This document shows, piece by piece, positions 1 to 7,985 of a stretch of 64,000 bases of DNA (position 1 is the stretch's first letter; the number at the start of each line of letters is the position of its first letter). A model generated the notes under the pieces. That model was not told the origin of the DNA. It did no database searches and worked only from the letters and a program-made list of their open reading frames with translations. Source of the DNA: Robinsoniella peoriensis. Its GTDB lineage: Bacteria > Bacillota > Clostridia > Lachnospirales > Lachnospiraceae. The position numbers and the translations under genes are program-made. The stretch is from NCBI RefSeq assembly GCF_042680125.1, contig NZ_JBHTNY010000023.1; one strand, given 5' to 3'.

Positions 1-98
1 GAAAAAGAATTGTTTTATCTAATTCTTTCCAAGATAGAGCCATTTATTTCCATAGACACAACTTATTTTACACTACCATAGACTCTCCCTTATCAAGA

Positions 99-497
99 TT
101 ATTTCATGTATTTTTTTATAATACTATCTAAAACCTCTTTTGATTTATTAGATACTTTACCCCCTAAAGGATATAATCGCCTAGTATCCGTATCATATGT
201 TAGCCACTTTATTTGTTGATCTTCTGAATCTAAAAATCTTAGACCTAATAATCCTTCTTTTTCTTGCCTTGGATAAATTGTAGTTATAAAAATTTGATTA
301 TTCAGGGTATCTATTATCTGTGTAACATCTTGCTCATCTGTAATTCTTACTGATTTTTCACCCTGAGAAAGTTCTATTCCTTTAACATCTTCTTTTTTTA
401 GATGGTATAATAAATTATATGATATCGTACTGCTTATCAAAAATATACAAACTATTATAACAATTAGAAGAACTATATTCTTTCTTTTTTTAAGCAT
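99..497 (-). CDS. Hypothetical membrane-anchored protein, 132 aa
   Basis: I do not recognise the family. The N-terminus has a basic start (MLKKRK) followed by about 22 hydrophobic residues (8-30), so it is a single-pass membrane protein or an uncleaved signal anchor with a roughly 100-residue extracytoplasmic domain. That domain is a mixed-charge small fold without cysteines. The start codon has only a weak purine stretch (GGGG) about 10 bases upstream. The gene stands alone: no neighbour on its strand is close enough for an operon, and the ISL3 remnant runs away from it on the other strand. Coding is supported by an uninterrupted frame with a normal amino-acid mix; function is unknown. Confidence 0.6.
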   Translation of the reverse strand: MLKKRKNIVLLIVIIVCIFLISSTISYNLLYHLKKEDVKGIELSQGEKSVRITDEQDVTQIIDTLNNQIFITTIYPRQEKEGLLGLRFLDSEDQQIKWLTYDTDTRRLYPLGGKVSNKSKEVLDSIIKKYMK

Positions 498-601
498 ATA
501 TTATACCCCATATGTGTAAGCGGTGAATAGGTTCTTTCCGAATTTAGTTTAATTTAATTCAGTATAGCAGTACAATAGGAACATAGGACGGTGATTATTG
601 T

Positions 602-1984
602 ATGGAGCAGGAATTAATCAAAGCATTAGATAAAGATTTAGAGGGTTTAGATTTAAAAATGATAAAATAATTATGAAAATTCATTCGACCAAAAAAGTTG
701 TTTCATGTCCTTTTTGTGGATTTGTCTCATCAAGGGTTCATTCTATCTATCAGCGAGAAATTCAGGACATCTCGCTACAAGATAAACAGATGGTTTTATT
801 ATTGGCCACAAGAAAAATGTTTTGTGACAATCCCGAGTGTGAACATAAAACGTTTGCTGAGCGTTTTGACTTTCTTGCTCCTAATGCACAAAAGACTAAG
901 CGGCTAATTGATAAAATTTTAATTACTTCTACTAAATTAAGTTCTGTCAGCGCAGCAACCTTATTGAAATCAAACAGTATTAAAACAAGTAAAAGCAGTA
1001 TTTGTGACTTGCTTAAAAAAAATACCAGCCATTGTGGATAAAACACTGATTACCAAAGTTTGTGTGGATGATTTTGCTTTACGTAAACGATATACGTATG
1101 GAACGGTGATGGTCAATTTGGAAAGCCATAGAATTGTAGATATCATTGAATCACGAGAAACAAAGGATGTTGAAAATTGGTTAAAAACATATCCCAATCT
1201 ACAAGTCATTTCACGGGATGGCGCACAAACATATTCATCTTCAGCAACAAATTCTCATCCAGATGCCATTCAGGTTAGTGACCGATTCTACCTTTTAATA
1301 AATCTGTCAGAAGCGGCTGAAAAATTTATGCGTCGTTTATATCCATCAAGATTAGTGATTCCATCAACGATTCAGCAGAGTGAAGAAATGCAGATGCTTT
1401 ATAATACAAGAAATCGCTCAGAAAGAATTCACTATGCGCAGCTAAAACGTTCGGAAGGCTATACGATTACTGATATTGCATTACTATTGCATTCATCGAC
1501 AACTACCATAAACAGATATTTAGCAATTCCAGATAATGAAATTCCAGAATCCAGAGAAAATGTTATGGAACGAAAGCATATGGGACAGATGGAAAAAAAG
1601 AAGACTGCCATAGAAGAGGTACGGAAACTATATTCACAAGGACAAACAGCGCAGGCAATCAGTCGTCTGACTGGTCATACGTGGAAAACGGTGACAAACT
1701 ATTTGAAAGAGGATTGTTCGTTAAATAATGGACATTATGATCAAAGAATGCCTGGGAAGCTGGCACCCTATGAAAAAACCGTGATAGATATGCGTTCAAA
1801 AGGAATTACATATTCAAAAATTCATGAATATATTACTGAAAAAGGATATATTGGAACAGTGGCATCATTGCGTGTATTCATGCAGAAAGAAAATCTGTCA
1901 ATAGTCATTTTTCTAATAATATCAGGAAAATGGCTATTTTCATATCCACTATGTTATTTGACAGTTACGGTAAAGAGACCATAG
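602..1984 (+). pseudogene. ISL3-family transposase, frameshifted and 3'-truncated
   Basis: ISL3 transposases are normally one frame of about 430-530 residues: an N-terminal zinc-finger domain, an HTH and a DDE catalytic domain. Here the protein is in three pieces. The N-terminus starts at ATG 602 (MEQELIKALDKDL), stops at 670, and needs a -1 shift near 652-658 to join the zinc-finger segment (CPFCGFVSSRVHS, with C..CxH further on). That segment stops at 1041 and needs the next frame to continue into the catalytic part (VCVDDFALRKRYTYGTVMV, then SRDGAQTY). The second break lies in an eight-A run at 1015-1022. Homology fades at about 1890 and the usual C-terminal catalytic Glu region is missing. 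Most likely a dead element; terminal repeats were not found by eye. Confidence 0.85.
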
Positions 1985-2064
1985 TGAACTCACAGGAATG
2001 GGGGCAGAATCCCTTTTACGAGGAAAATCTGTCGTCGTCAGTCCTTTCAGAAAGACAGGCACAA

Positions 2065-2109
2065 AAAATCTCTAAGTGTTTTCATAGCAGAAAGACACTT
2101 AGAGATTTT
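2065..2109. terminator. Bidirectional terminator hairpin
   Basis: Perfect 15-bp inverted repeat, 2065-2079 (AAAATCTCTAAGTGT) with 2095-2109, and a further TTTC/GAAA pair extending the stem into the loop. It carries A-runs on the left and T-runs on the right, so it can terminate on both strands. It sits between the ISL3 remnant and the convergent minus-strand gene ending at 2117. Confidence 0.8.
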
Positions 2110-2116
2110 CGGTGCT

Positions 2117-2614
2117 CTATTTCCGTTTTTTAGGAAGCGGATAAAATTCTATGAACAGTCCCAGGTAATCCTCAAGATACTCCATCTCCGGATTTGGAAA
2201 CTCAAAGGTTGTGCCATTGCACTTTTCGTAACTTATGCCATCTAGTTCAAAATCCTTCCGGAATTTACAGTGATCCCCCTTACAATGCTTGCATGTACCA
2301 TAATCACTTGTAAATGCACTCCGTATATGATCAGGCGAAGCATTGATATAAGCACTATGTTTTGTCACATTATTTAAAAACAGCCTGAGCACAATGGAAT
2401 CCTCTTTTATGTAGATGCGTGCCACCACATTTTTAGATTTAACATTCGCTTTTCTGAAAATGAGCATATATTTCCCCCAGCAGAAACCGCTCCCTATCTC
2501 TCCCCCATATGTGTAGCCTATCTTTTCAAGAGCTTTCGTGAACTCTATGATGAAAATTTTGTTTTTCTCTTCAATGAAGGCAAATTGTTCTTCCGCCATA
2601 TGCTTCTCAATCAT
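2117..2614 (-). CDS. Conserved hypothetical cysteine-motif protein, 165 aa
   Basis: Unrecognised small cytoplasmic protein with no signal peptide or membrane segment. The first 90 residues look like an alpha/beta domain; residues ~108-118 hold a Cys-rich cluster (CKHCKGDHCKFRK) followed by a fourth Cys in SYEKCNG, a pattern that could bind zinc. The start overlaps the stop of the upstream MerR gene by 8 bases, so the two are translationally coupled and probably work together. The C-terminus is basic (PLPKKRK). It may be an effector-domain partner of the regulator; nothing in the sequence fixes a reaction. Confidence 0.7.
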   Translation of the reverse strand: MIEKHMAEEQFAFIEEKNKIFIIEFTKALEKIGYTYGGEIGSGFCWGKYMLIFRKANVKSKNVVARIYIKEDSIVLRLFLNNVTKHSAYINASPDHIRSAFTSDYGTCKHCKGDHCKFRKDFELDGISYEKCNGTTFEFPNPEMEYLEDYLGLFIEFYPLPKKRK

Positions 2615-3632
2615 GCTGCTTCTCCTTCAAAGTATTCATTATATCTACCGTTTGTTTCTCTTTTATCGGCATCAAAAGGTCTAACTGTAAATGTTCTAAA
2701 TCCATCTCCCCCTGCCCGATGTGGCTGTAATAGTTCAGATGCTCCTCCATAAGCCCGCACATATGCTCCTGATCCTGTAAATCACCTGCAAATTCATACC
2801 TGTCGTTGTTCATGATCCAATCAAGAAACGCATCCCACTCATTGAAATTACCAAATGAAATCATGTGTGCCGCATATAGTCCACCGCTTAATTGCTTTTT
2901 TTCAAGATGCTTGGGCACTTCCATATCATCCGGAACCGTCACCCAGGCTTCGTAACCGTGAAAGCCTGTTTCGTCTACCGGATTTGGATGATTAAAACCA
3001 AATCGTCTTAAATCCGGTTTGATTTTTCCCAAAGCACTTTCTTCTACAAAGCTGTCAATCTGGAAATTTGCATGTGCTTCCGGCTCATCCCCAATATAAT
3101 GAGCGGCAGCCACAATGGCAGGCGGAAGATAGATAATCCGAACATCATTAATTTTTGAAAGACGTTCATCTGCTTTCTTTAACCGCTCCACAGGCTGCTC
3201 TGCTTTGAAATTAATGCTCGCAAGGTCAAGCGACTCAATCGCTGCCAGCAATATATCATCTTGAGGCATGATATCCTCAAGCAACAATTCTGTCGTCTTA
3301 CTAAGCTCCTCAACAAAACGGTTTAAGATATCCCTTATTGTGGAAAGAGCCGTGATTTCCTCATCTAAGTCTTCCATATTCTGACGAAAGATTTCAATGG
3401 CAGCAACCGCATTCGTATTATTCAGTATCACTTCAATTTGGCGGACAGGTATCCTCAGCTTGCGCAGAAGCAGTATCTGCTTTATCCGGGAAACCGCTGT
3501 TTCATCATAGATACGGTATGCGTATCCTTTCTTGCGGGAACTGCTGATCAGTCCTGCTTTTTCATAATATCGTAGCATCCTCGTTGATATCCCTAAATCT
3601 CTGGACACCTGGCTAACAGTCATTTCCTCCAT
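2607..3632 (-). CDS. MerR-family regulator with GyrI-like effector domain
   Basis: Residues 1-70 are a MerR winged helix-turn-helix (VSQVSRDLGISTRMLRYYE, then the wing with Arg-Ile-Tyr), followed by a dimerisation coiled coil (about 75-120). Residues ~150-330 resemble the GyrI-like/AraC effector-binding domain found in multidrug-sensing MerR proteins such as BltR or BmrR; it contains YLPPAIVAA and a GFHGYEAWVTVP stretch. At 341 residues it has the length of MerR-GyrI fusions. It is the first gene of a two-gene operon with the overlapping cysteine-motif gene. Start at 3632 has a GGAGG-like site upstream (AAGGAGGTATAATT on the minus strand). The ligand is unknown; no transporter gene remains intact beside it. 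Confidence 0.85.
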   Translation of the reverse strand: MEEMTVSQVSRDLGISTRMLRYYEKAGLISSSRKKGYAYRIYDETAVSRIKQILLLRKLRIPVRQIEVILNNTNAVAAIEIFRQNMEDLDEEITALSTIRDILNRFVEELSKTTELLLEDIMPQDDILLAAIESLDLASINFKAEQPVERLKKADERLSKINDVRIIYLPPAIVAAAHYIGDEPEAHANFQIDSFVEESALGKIKPDLRRFGFNHPNPVDETGFHGYEAWVTVPDDMEVPKHLEKKQLSGGLYAAHMISFGNFNEWDAFLDWIMNNDRYEFAGDLQDQEHMCGLMEEHLNYYSHIGQGEMDLEHLQLDLLMPIKEKQTVDIMNTLKEKQHD

Positions 3633-3724
3633 AATTATACCTCCTTGTAATCGTTTCTATGAATGGTTCCAGTATAAACTACGACACGGTGTCGAAGTCA
3701 AGTGGGAAATTTAGGTCAGACTCA

Positions 3725-4322
3725 CCAAACGCTGCTTTAGAAAATATGATCTTAGGGATTGGAAAATATAAAAACCGGGATGTCTGTCTGGTGGAATGTA
3801 AAGAAATTACGGAGCGGCTTGCCTCCATGATCAAAGAAGTATTGGATACTTCCGGGCTTGATTTCACACAAGAGAAGCAAAAAGCAGAGGATTTTAACCT
3901 GTCTGCAATCTTACCGGATTTATGCGAGCCATATCAGTTGATTGCAAAGGCGAAACAAATCTGTTTTCATCTGGAAATACAGGAAGACTGTCCTGTTCAT
4001 CTGTCAAAGAGAAGTCTTGAAAAACTCCTCTCAAACGTACTTTCCAATGCTGTCTCATATACGATGCCTGAGCATTGTATATCCGTCGTTTTATGTGCCA
4101 GCCGGATAACCATTGAAAATGAATGTACACCCATTAAAGCTGAAGATGTTCCCCGCCTGTTTGAACCATTTTACCGCCCTGACTTTGCCAGGGACCGAAA
4201 GTTTGGCGGAAATGGATTAGGCCTGTATATTGTGGACACCTTGGCAGATGCCCTGGAACTTCGTTATACGTTTGCACCAAAGGATTCCCCGCAAGGAATG
4301 AAATTCACTTTATTTTTTCATA
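3725..4322 (+). pseudogene. Histidine kinase C-terminal half, detached and inverted
   Basis: The + strand frame from about 3725 encodes the second half of a sensor kinase: the region after the phospho-His helix (ILGIGKYKNRDV), then the ATPase domain with an N-box (LLSNVLSNAVSY), the F-box (RLFEPFYRP) and G2 box (GGNGLGLYIVD). It stops matching a kinase at GMKFTLFF (about 4318), where the sequence runs into the antisense of the ABC permease. There is no start codon or phospho-acceptor His. The matching N-terminal half lies on the opposite strand at 4962-5640 and breaks off just after HELKTPLTIL, precisely where this piece begins. The gene was evidently split by an inversion with flanking losses. 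Confidence 0.8.
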
Positions 4323-4902
4323 TATTGCTGCAATGTTGGGAAAAAATATATTTTGACACCATTGCCACTTTACCATTAAAAGATGCCAGGATGGGGCGAA
4401 AGGAAAGTACCATGATGGCCGGAACCGCTATAGAGGTAGCTGCCATCTGTCCCTTGCTTTTCACTCCGATTGCCGCTCCCAGAAGCAGGGATGTCAAGAT
4501 ACCGGCACACATAGCCAGCACGAACCCCACCAGATCTGCTCCCCGGAAATCACCCGGAATACCGAAAAACAGTGCCCCCAGAGAACAGATCATAAGTACA
4601 TAACCTCCCGTTCCGATTAAATATTCCCCCGCTTTTACATTGGACATGAGCAGTACACGAAGCGTACCCCGTTCTTTTTCCTCAGAAATGATGGCCGCCA
4701 TGGCGGTAAGAGGCGCCATTCCGATGTACATGGTAGCAAAGAGCGAAATGAAATAGTTCTCCGGCATTCCCTCTATATGCATGCTGCCCATCATCATAGC
4801 AGTCAGCAGCGGAAACATCACAAACTGAATCAAGATTTCTTTATTTTTCAAAGTATCTTTTATCTGCTTTTTCCAAATGGCATAAATTTTTCTCATATCC
4901 AT
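4318..4902 (-). pseudogene. ABC-2 type permease, C-terminally truncated
   Basis: Starts well (GGAG 12 bases before ATG 4902) and shows an ABC-2 permease layout: cytoplasmic N-terminus (IWKKQIKDTLKNKEILIQF), TM1, a loop, then MAAIISEEKERGTLRVLLMS, the hallmark cytosolic loop, and three more hydrophobic segments. Family members run about 240-260 residues with six segments; this one ends at 194 after KYIFSQ, at the same point where the kinase fragment on the other strand ends. The stop codon is therefore a rearrangement product. It was probably the permease of an exporter controlled by the broken kinase. Confidence 0.75.
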
Positions 4903-4919
4903 GGCTATTCAAATCTCCT

Positions 4920-4961
4920 TCACGTCAGTTCCAAAAATACGGTCTCCAGATTAGGTTCTGT
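4920..4961 (-). pseudogene. Last codons of an ABC-transporter ATPase
   Basis: In the frame that ends at TGA 4920-4922 the minus strand reads EPNLETVFLELT-stop, the typical C-terminus of ABC-2 ATPases (xxLEDVFLxLT). It lies just before the permease RBS, as expected in an ATPase-permease operon. Upstream the frame runs directly into the kinase HisKA region, so nearly all of the ATPase and the kinase C-terminus were removed from this place. Confidence 0.6.
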
Positions 4962-5640
4962 AGAATGGTAAGGGGCGTTTTCAGCTCGTGTGAAATAGAC
5001 ATGAAAAAATCCGAACGCTGCCTGGCCTGCACTCTTTCTTTTTCCATATCCATTATCAATTTCCTATTTGCGCCTTCCAGCTCCTTCAGGATTTTGTCCA
5101 GCTGTAATGCCATATGATTCAGGCTGCCCGCCAGCACACCTATTTCATCGATCCTGTCAATCCTGCACTTCCATGTCATATTGAACTTTTCCATTCGCCG
5201 GGCAATATTACTTATTTCCACAATTGGTTTAGCAATATGCTTGGAATAGATCACCGCTATCCCTGCAGAAATGACAAAAATCACAGCCAGTATCAAGGGG
5301 TACATCTCCTTGATGGCTTCTGTGACCTCAGATCCCTGATTATAGGAAAGGGCTATGTCCAAGTATAATTTTTATTATCTGTTATAAATGAAGTGGTCAA
5401 AGCCCCGCTATACACCGGGTTTTCCGCCAATATGCTTTGGGACAAATCCACTTTGTAAATGCTGTTTTCATTTTTAACAAACAATTCCGCTTCTGTTCCA
5501 TTCTGCAGACAAAACGCAAGAATGGAATCCTGCATCTCCTTTTCCGTCAACGGCGGGCTTTCTAATATATCTACATATTCCTTCACTCGCAAATCCAATT
5601 CATATTCCACTTTCTGATCTTGTACGATGTATCCGGATGA
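4962..5640 (-). pseudogene. Histidine kinase N-terminal half, frameshifted
   Basis: Two frames carry the sensor part of a kinase: 5640-5353 (extracytoplasmic domain, ending KNYTWT-stop) and 5362-4962 (TM2 around ILAVIFVISAGIAVIY, HAMP, coiled coil, and the H-box FFMSISHELKTPLTIL with the phospho-His). One lost base near 5365 separates them. The first transmembrane segment is absent: an in-frame TAG precedes residue one at about 5643. The ATPase domain is missing here and found inverted at 3725-4322. VanS-like kinases of this type usually regulate ABC exporters such as the remnant next door. Confidence 0.8.
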
Positions 5641-5782
5641 CCTCTACCCTATTCTGGATGCTGGTGACAGGTTTAATGTATACACATATGTGTTGCCTGA
5701 TCGTTACCACAATGGTATAATTTTAATAATTGAATCAATTAAATTGGCACATTAGAAGTTGATGAAGAAATGAGGTGCTGTA

Positions 5783-6142
5783 ATGTACGAATTGCCTTAT
5801 GGATTTTGTGGTATCATGTGTGCCTTATGCAATCGGCACATAGTAAATGGGAGCAGTAGCTGAGTTGGGTGTTCTCATAACGGCTATTATTCTGAACCCT
5901 GTAAAATTGCTAAATGCTGTAAAGAAAAAGACTTGCTTCATTGCGCTTTATGCAAAGAATTTCCATGCGATAAAGTAATTAAGATTGGGGATTTCTGTGA
6001 CCTAAATTCGAACGAACATTATAGCAAAACATGTTACTGTATCTCGGAAAACGGCTTTGATTTCTGGTACCAAGAATATATGGAACGAAAGACTCTATTA
6101 ACAATTGCTCTTGAAAAATATAACAACGGCAGGATGAAATGA
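5783..6142 (+). pseudogene. DUF3795-like cysteine-rich gene with one in-frame UGA
   Basis: From ATG 5783 (GAGGTG 7 bases upstream) one frame runs to 6142, 119 codons, broken only by TGA at 5861-5863. It reads MYELPYGFCGIMCALCN, then xSSS-(UGA)-VGCSHNG, then CKIAKCCKEKDLLHCALCKEFPC, a cysteine layout typical of DUF3795 proteins, in which the UGA occupies the first position of a C-x-x-C/CxGC pair. Either a nonsense mutation killed the gene, which fits the decayed neighbourhood, or the codon is read as selenocysteine in a U-x-x-C motif. A small hairpin suited to a bacterial SECIS follows (see next entry). If translated only from a downstream start, the C-terminal part (about 70 residues from TTG 5933) would lose half the cysteines. 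Confidence 0.6.
5867..5899 (+). promoter_or_regulatory. SECIS-like hairpin after the UGA
   Basis: Lower stem 5867-5874 (GGGtgTTC, two bases bulged) pairs with GAACCC 5894-5899; upper stem ATAA 5877-5880 pairs with TTAT 5887-5890; apical loop CGGCTA 5881-5886. The loop starts 18 bases after the UGA and has G at its second position, which meets the loose bacterial SECIS rules (loop 16-37 bases downstream, G in the first two loop positions). The stems are short, so chance is a real alternative. Confidence 0.3.
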
Positions 6143-6160
6143 TACTTGTGTGAATTGTTT

Positions 6161-6277
6161 ATGAGTCAAGAATTGATAGTTTTACGAGAATTAATGGATA
6201 AGGCCGGAGAACTTACAGGCATACAAAAAGAAGTTTCATTAGGCTTTAAACGTATAGTTGAAGACATTATCAAGTAA
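6161..6277 (+). CDS. Small ORF, 38 aa, unknown
   Basis: ATG 6161 to TAA 6277 encodes a short, helical, charged peptide (MSQELIVLRELMDKAGELTG ...). It lies 18 bases after the DUF3795-like gene in the same frame, without a clear ribosome binding site. It may be a remnant rather than a gene. Confidence 0.3.
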   Translation: MSQELIVLRELMDKAGELTGIQKEVSLGFKRIVEDIIK

Positions 6278-6326
6278 ACCATAAGTTCCAGTTTAGCTGG
6301 AAAATAGAATTAGTGAGGGAGTTTAG

Positions 6327-6425
6327 ATGGCAGAATTAATAAAAAACCATTATAATCCAGAACAGCTATATAAAGTAGCTATTGATATAAAATTCGTCTA
6401 CAATGAATTTCAAGATACACGATAA
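6327..6425 (+). pseudogene. N-terminal fragment of a DNA-alkylation-repeat protein
   Basis: ATG 6327 has a good site (GAGGGAG) and starts MAELIKNHYNPEQLYKVA, followed by IDIKFVYNEF, which resembles the first helices of HEAT-like DNA alkylation repair proteins. The frame stops after 32 codons at 6425 and no continuation is seen. Remnant. Confidence 0.4.
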
Positions 6426-6539
6426 AGATGTGAATAATACTATTTTTACCTAATTATTTTTTGCTTAAGTAACAAAAAAATTTGCGCGCTTTTGGCGGGT
6501 AAGGTAAACGATAAGGAGGGACATATCATAAGTGAAGCA

Positions 6540-6756
6540 ATGAAATTTGCCACCATCGAAGAATTTCGTGAATGGCTCCGTGAGCATGGTTGTGATTTAG
6601 ACCCGCTTTATAAAAGAGCTTTAGAATTGATTTAGCTTAGGTCTCATGGATGTGATGGAATTTGCTAAATTCCAGCTTGCAGATCTGTGAAAATTGGAAG
6701 TTAAAGCCGAAGCAGATGCTGCGGCTTCAGAGGATATCGCTGTCAGCCTGATTTAA
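6540..6756 (+). pseudogene. Two short unidentified gene remnants
   Basis: 6540-6635 reads MKFATIEEFREWLREHG and resembles the N-terminus of small YdeI-like proteins; a strong AAGGAGGG at 6513-6520 is followed 6 bases later by ATC where a start codon would be expected, suggesting a lost ATG. 6646-6756 (MDVMEFAKFQLADL, UGA at 6688, then KLEVKAEADAAAS) is a second fragment interrupted by UGA. Neither can be assigned. Confidence 0.3.
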
Positions 6757-6791
6757 AATAAAGTGTACCCTATAACCAGGAGGAGTTTCAG

Positions 6792-7529
6792 ATGCTATCA
6801 AAACAAAAGATCATAGATGGTTTAAAAGACATTGGCATTCAGACAGGAATGGAGCTGGAAGTTCACAGTTCGCTTAGCAGTTTTGGATTTGTAGATGGTG
6901 GAGCACATACGGTGATTGCGGCCTTAAAAGAATGTTGTGGCCCGGAGGGAAGCATTTTTATGCCGGCACTTAGACTGAGTCCGGAAAAAGAACTCACGCA
7001 GGCTGATAAAAGACAGGGTATCACTACTAAAATTAAAATTCTACCTGCAGACTGTAATAAAAGTGCGATGGGATGCATTGCAGATACATTCCGCAAGCAG
7101 GCAGATACACAGACTGGAAACGGAATATTCCGGATATCCGGCTGGGGACGAAATGCAGAAAAAGCGGTCAGCGGAGGGCTTGATTATCTGATTCACAATG
7201 GGGGGAATGCACTGCTACTTGGCGTTGACATTTATAAATTGACGGCGATGCATTATGTCGAAAGTAATCTTCCAAAAGAAATCAATGAGATCTTTGCGCC
7301 GGGAGATGCAGTAAATCGGATTTATTCACCAGATAAGTGGCTCATAGAAACAGGATGCCCACCTATAAAAGCATGGTATACGATTCAGCGCATGGCGTAT
7401 GAAAAAAAACTGATTAAGGACGGTAGAATTGGAAACTGCAATATTATGTTTTTTAAAATCTGGGATGTAGTAGGGATTTATGAGAAAGAATTGAGGAACA
7501 ATCCATATAAATTATATGGGTTAGAATAA
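6792..7529 (+). CDS. AAC(3)-family N-acetyltransferase-like protein
   Basis: A 245-residue member of the antibiotic N-acetyltransferase fold (AAC(3), also YokD), which transfers acetyl from acetyl-CoA to the 3-amino group of aminoglycosides or related amines. Conserved parts: LEVHSSLSSFGFVDGGA (23-39), the GSIFMPA strand (54-60), AMGCIADTFR (92-101), and NALLLGVDIYKLTAMHYVE (139-157). The family motif with a conserved His before the FAAWG-like strand is weak here (GNGIFRISGWG), and the protein is 15-25 residues shorter than typical resistance enzymes. AGGAGG lies 7 bases before ATG 6792. Resistance activity should not be assumed; many gut paralogues have unknown substrates. Confidence 0.8.
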   Translation: MLSKQKIIDGLKDIGIQTGMELEVHSSLSSFGFVDGGAHTVIAALKECCGPEGSIFMPALRLSPEKELTQADKRQGITTKIKILPADCNKSAMGCIADTFRKQADTQTGNGIFRISGWGRNAEKAVSGGLDYLIHNGGNALLLGVDIYKLTAMHYVESNLPKEINEIFAPGDAVNRIYSPDKWLIETGCPPIKAWYTIQRMAYEKKLIKDGRIGNCNIMFFKIWDVVGIYEKELRNNPYKLYGLE

Positions 7530-7799
7530 CATGATGTGACTGAAAGCAGGCAAAGCTTTGACCCTCACCGTGCTTATATCAAAATTGCATTTTAATATGA
7601 TTTCGGAAAGAGGAAAAAATGCAGGCACTAGGTAAGAACGTAAATCATTATATTACCATGCCTTGCCTTGATAATTAATATAATAGCACACTCCATTCGC
7701 TCAATCCCCAAACAGGGGGCTATCTATTTTCCGACAGACAAACATGAGAAGAATCTCACCACAATAAATGAAAACTTGATATGAACCTAGCTTATATGT

Positions 7800-7893
7800 A
7801 GTGGTATACTAAAGGTGCCGAATAAAGTCGAAAGGGGATTGGTGCTATCAAGCCCATGCGACAGACTGATTTTCAACCTCTTAGTGCACCACT
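7800..7893 (+). ncRNA. Structured leader of IS110, candidate bridge RNA
   Basis: A 94-base segment upstream of the IS110 transposase is closed by a 13-bp stem with two mismatches: 7800-7812 (AGTGGTATACTAA) with 7881-7893 (TTAGTGCACCACT). Elements of the IS110 group carry a bridge RNA in their left end that pairs with target and donor DNA. The position and the long non-coding leader fit, but I did not identify the guide loops. The rest of the gap 7530-7985 shows no gene. Confidence 0.4.
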
Positions 7894-7985
7894 TATTGTT
7901 TCCATTGTTTTTTGATGAGAACGCAGGACAGCCAACATTTATGGAAGAGGTTGCATCGGCTTAGAAATTCTATGGAGGTGTTGTC

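Noticed and set aside
4323..4603. Extension of the kinase fragment frame to 4603
   Set aside because: After about 4320 the frame is the antisense of the ABC permease and rich in Pro/Arg; it is not part of the kinase.
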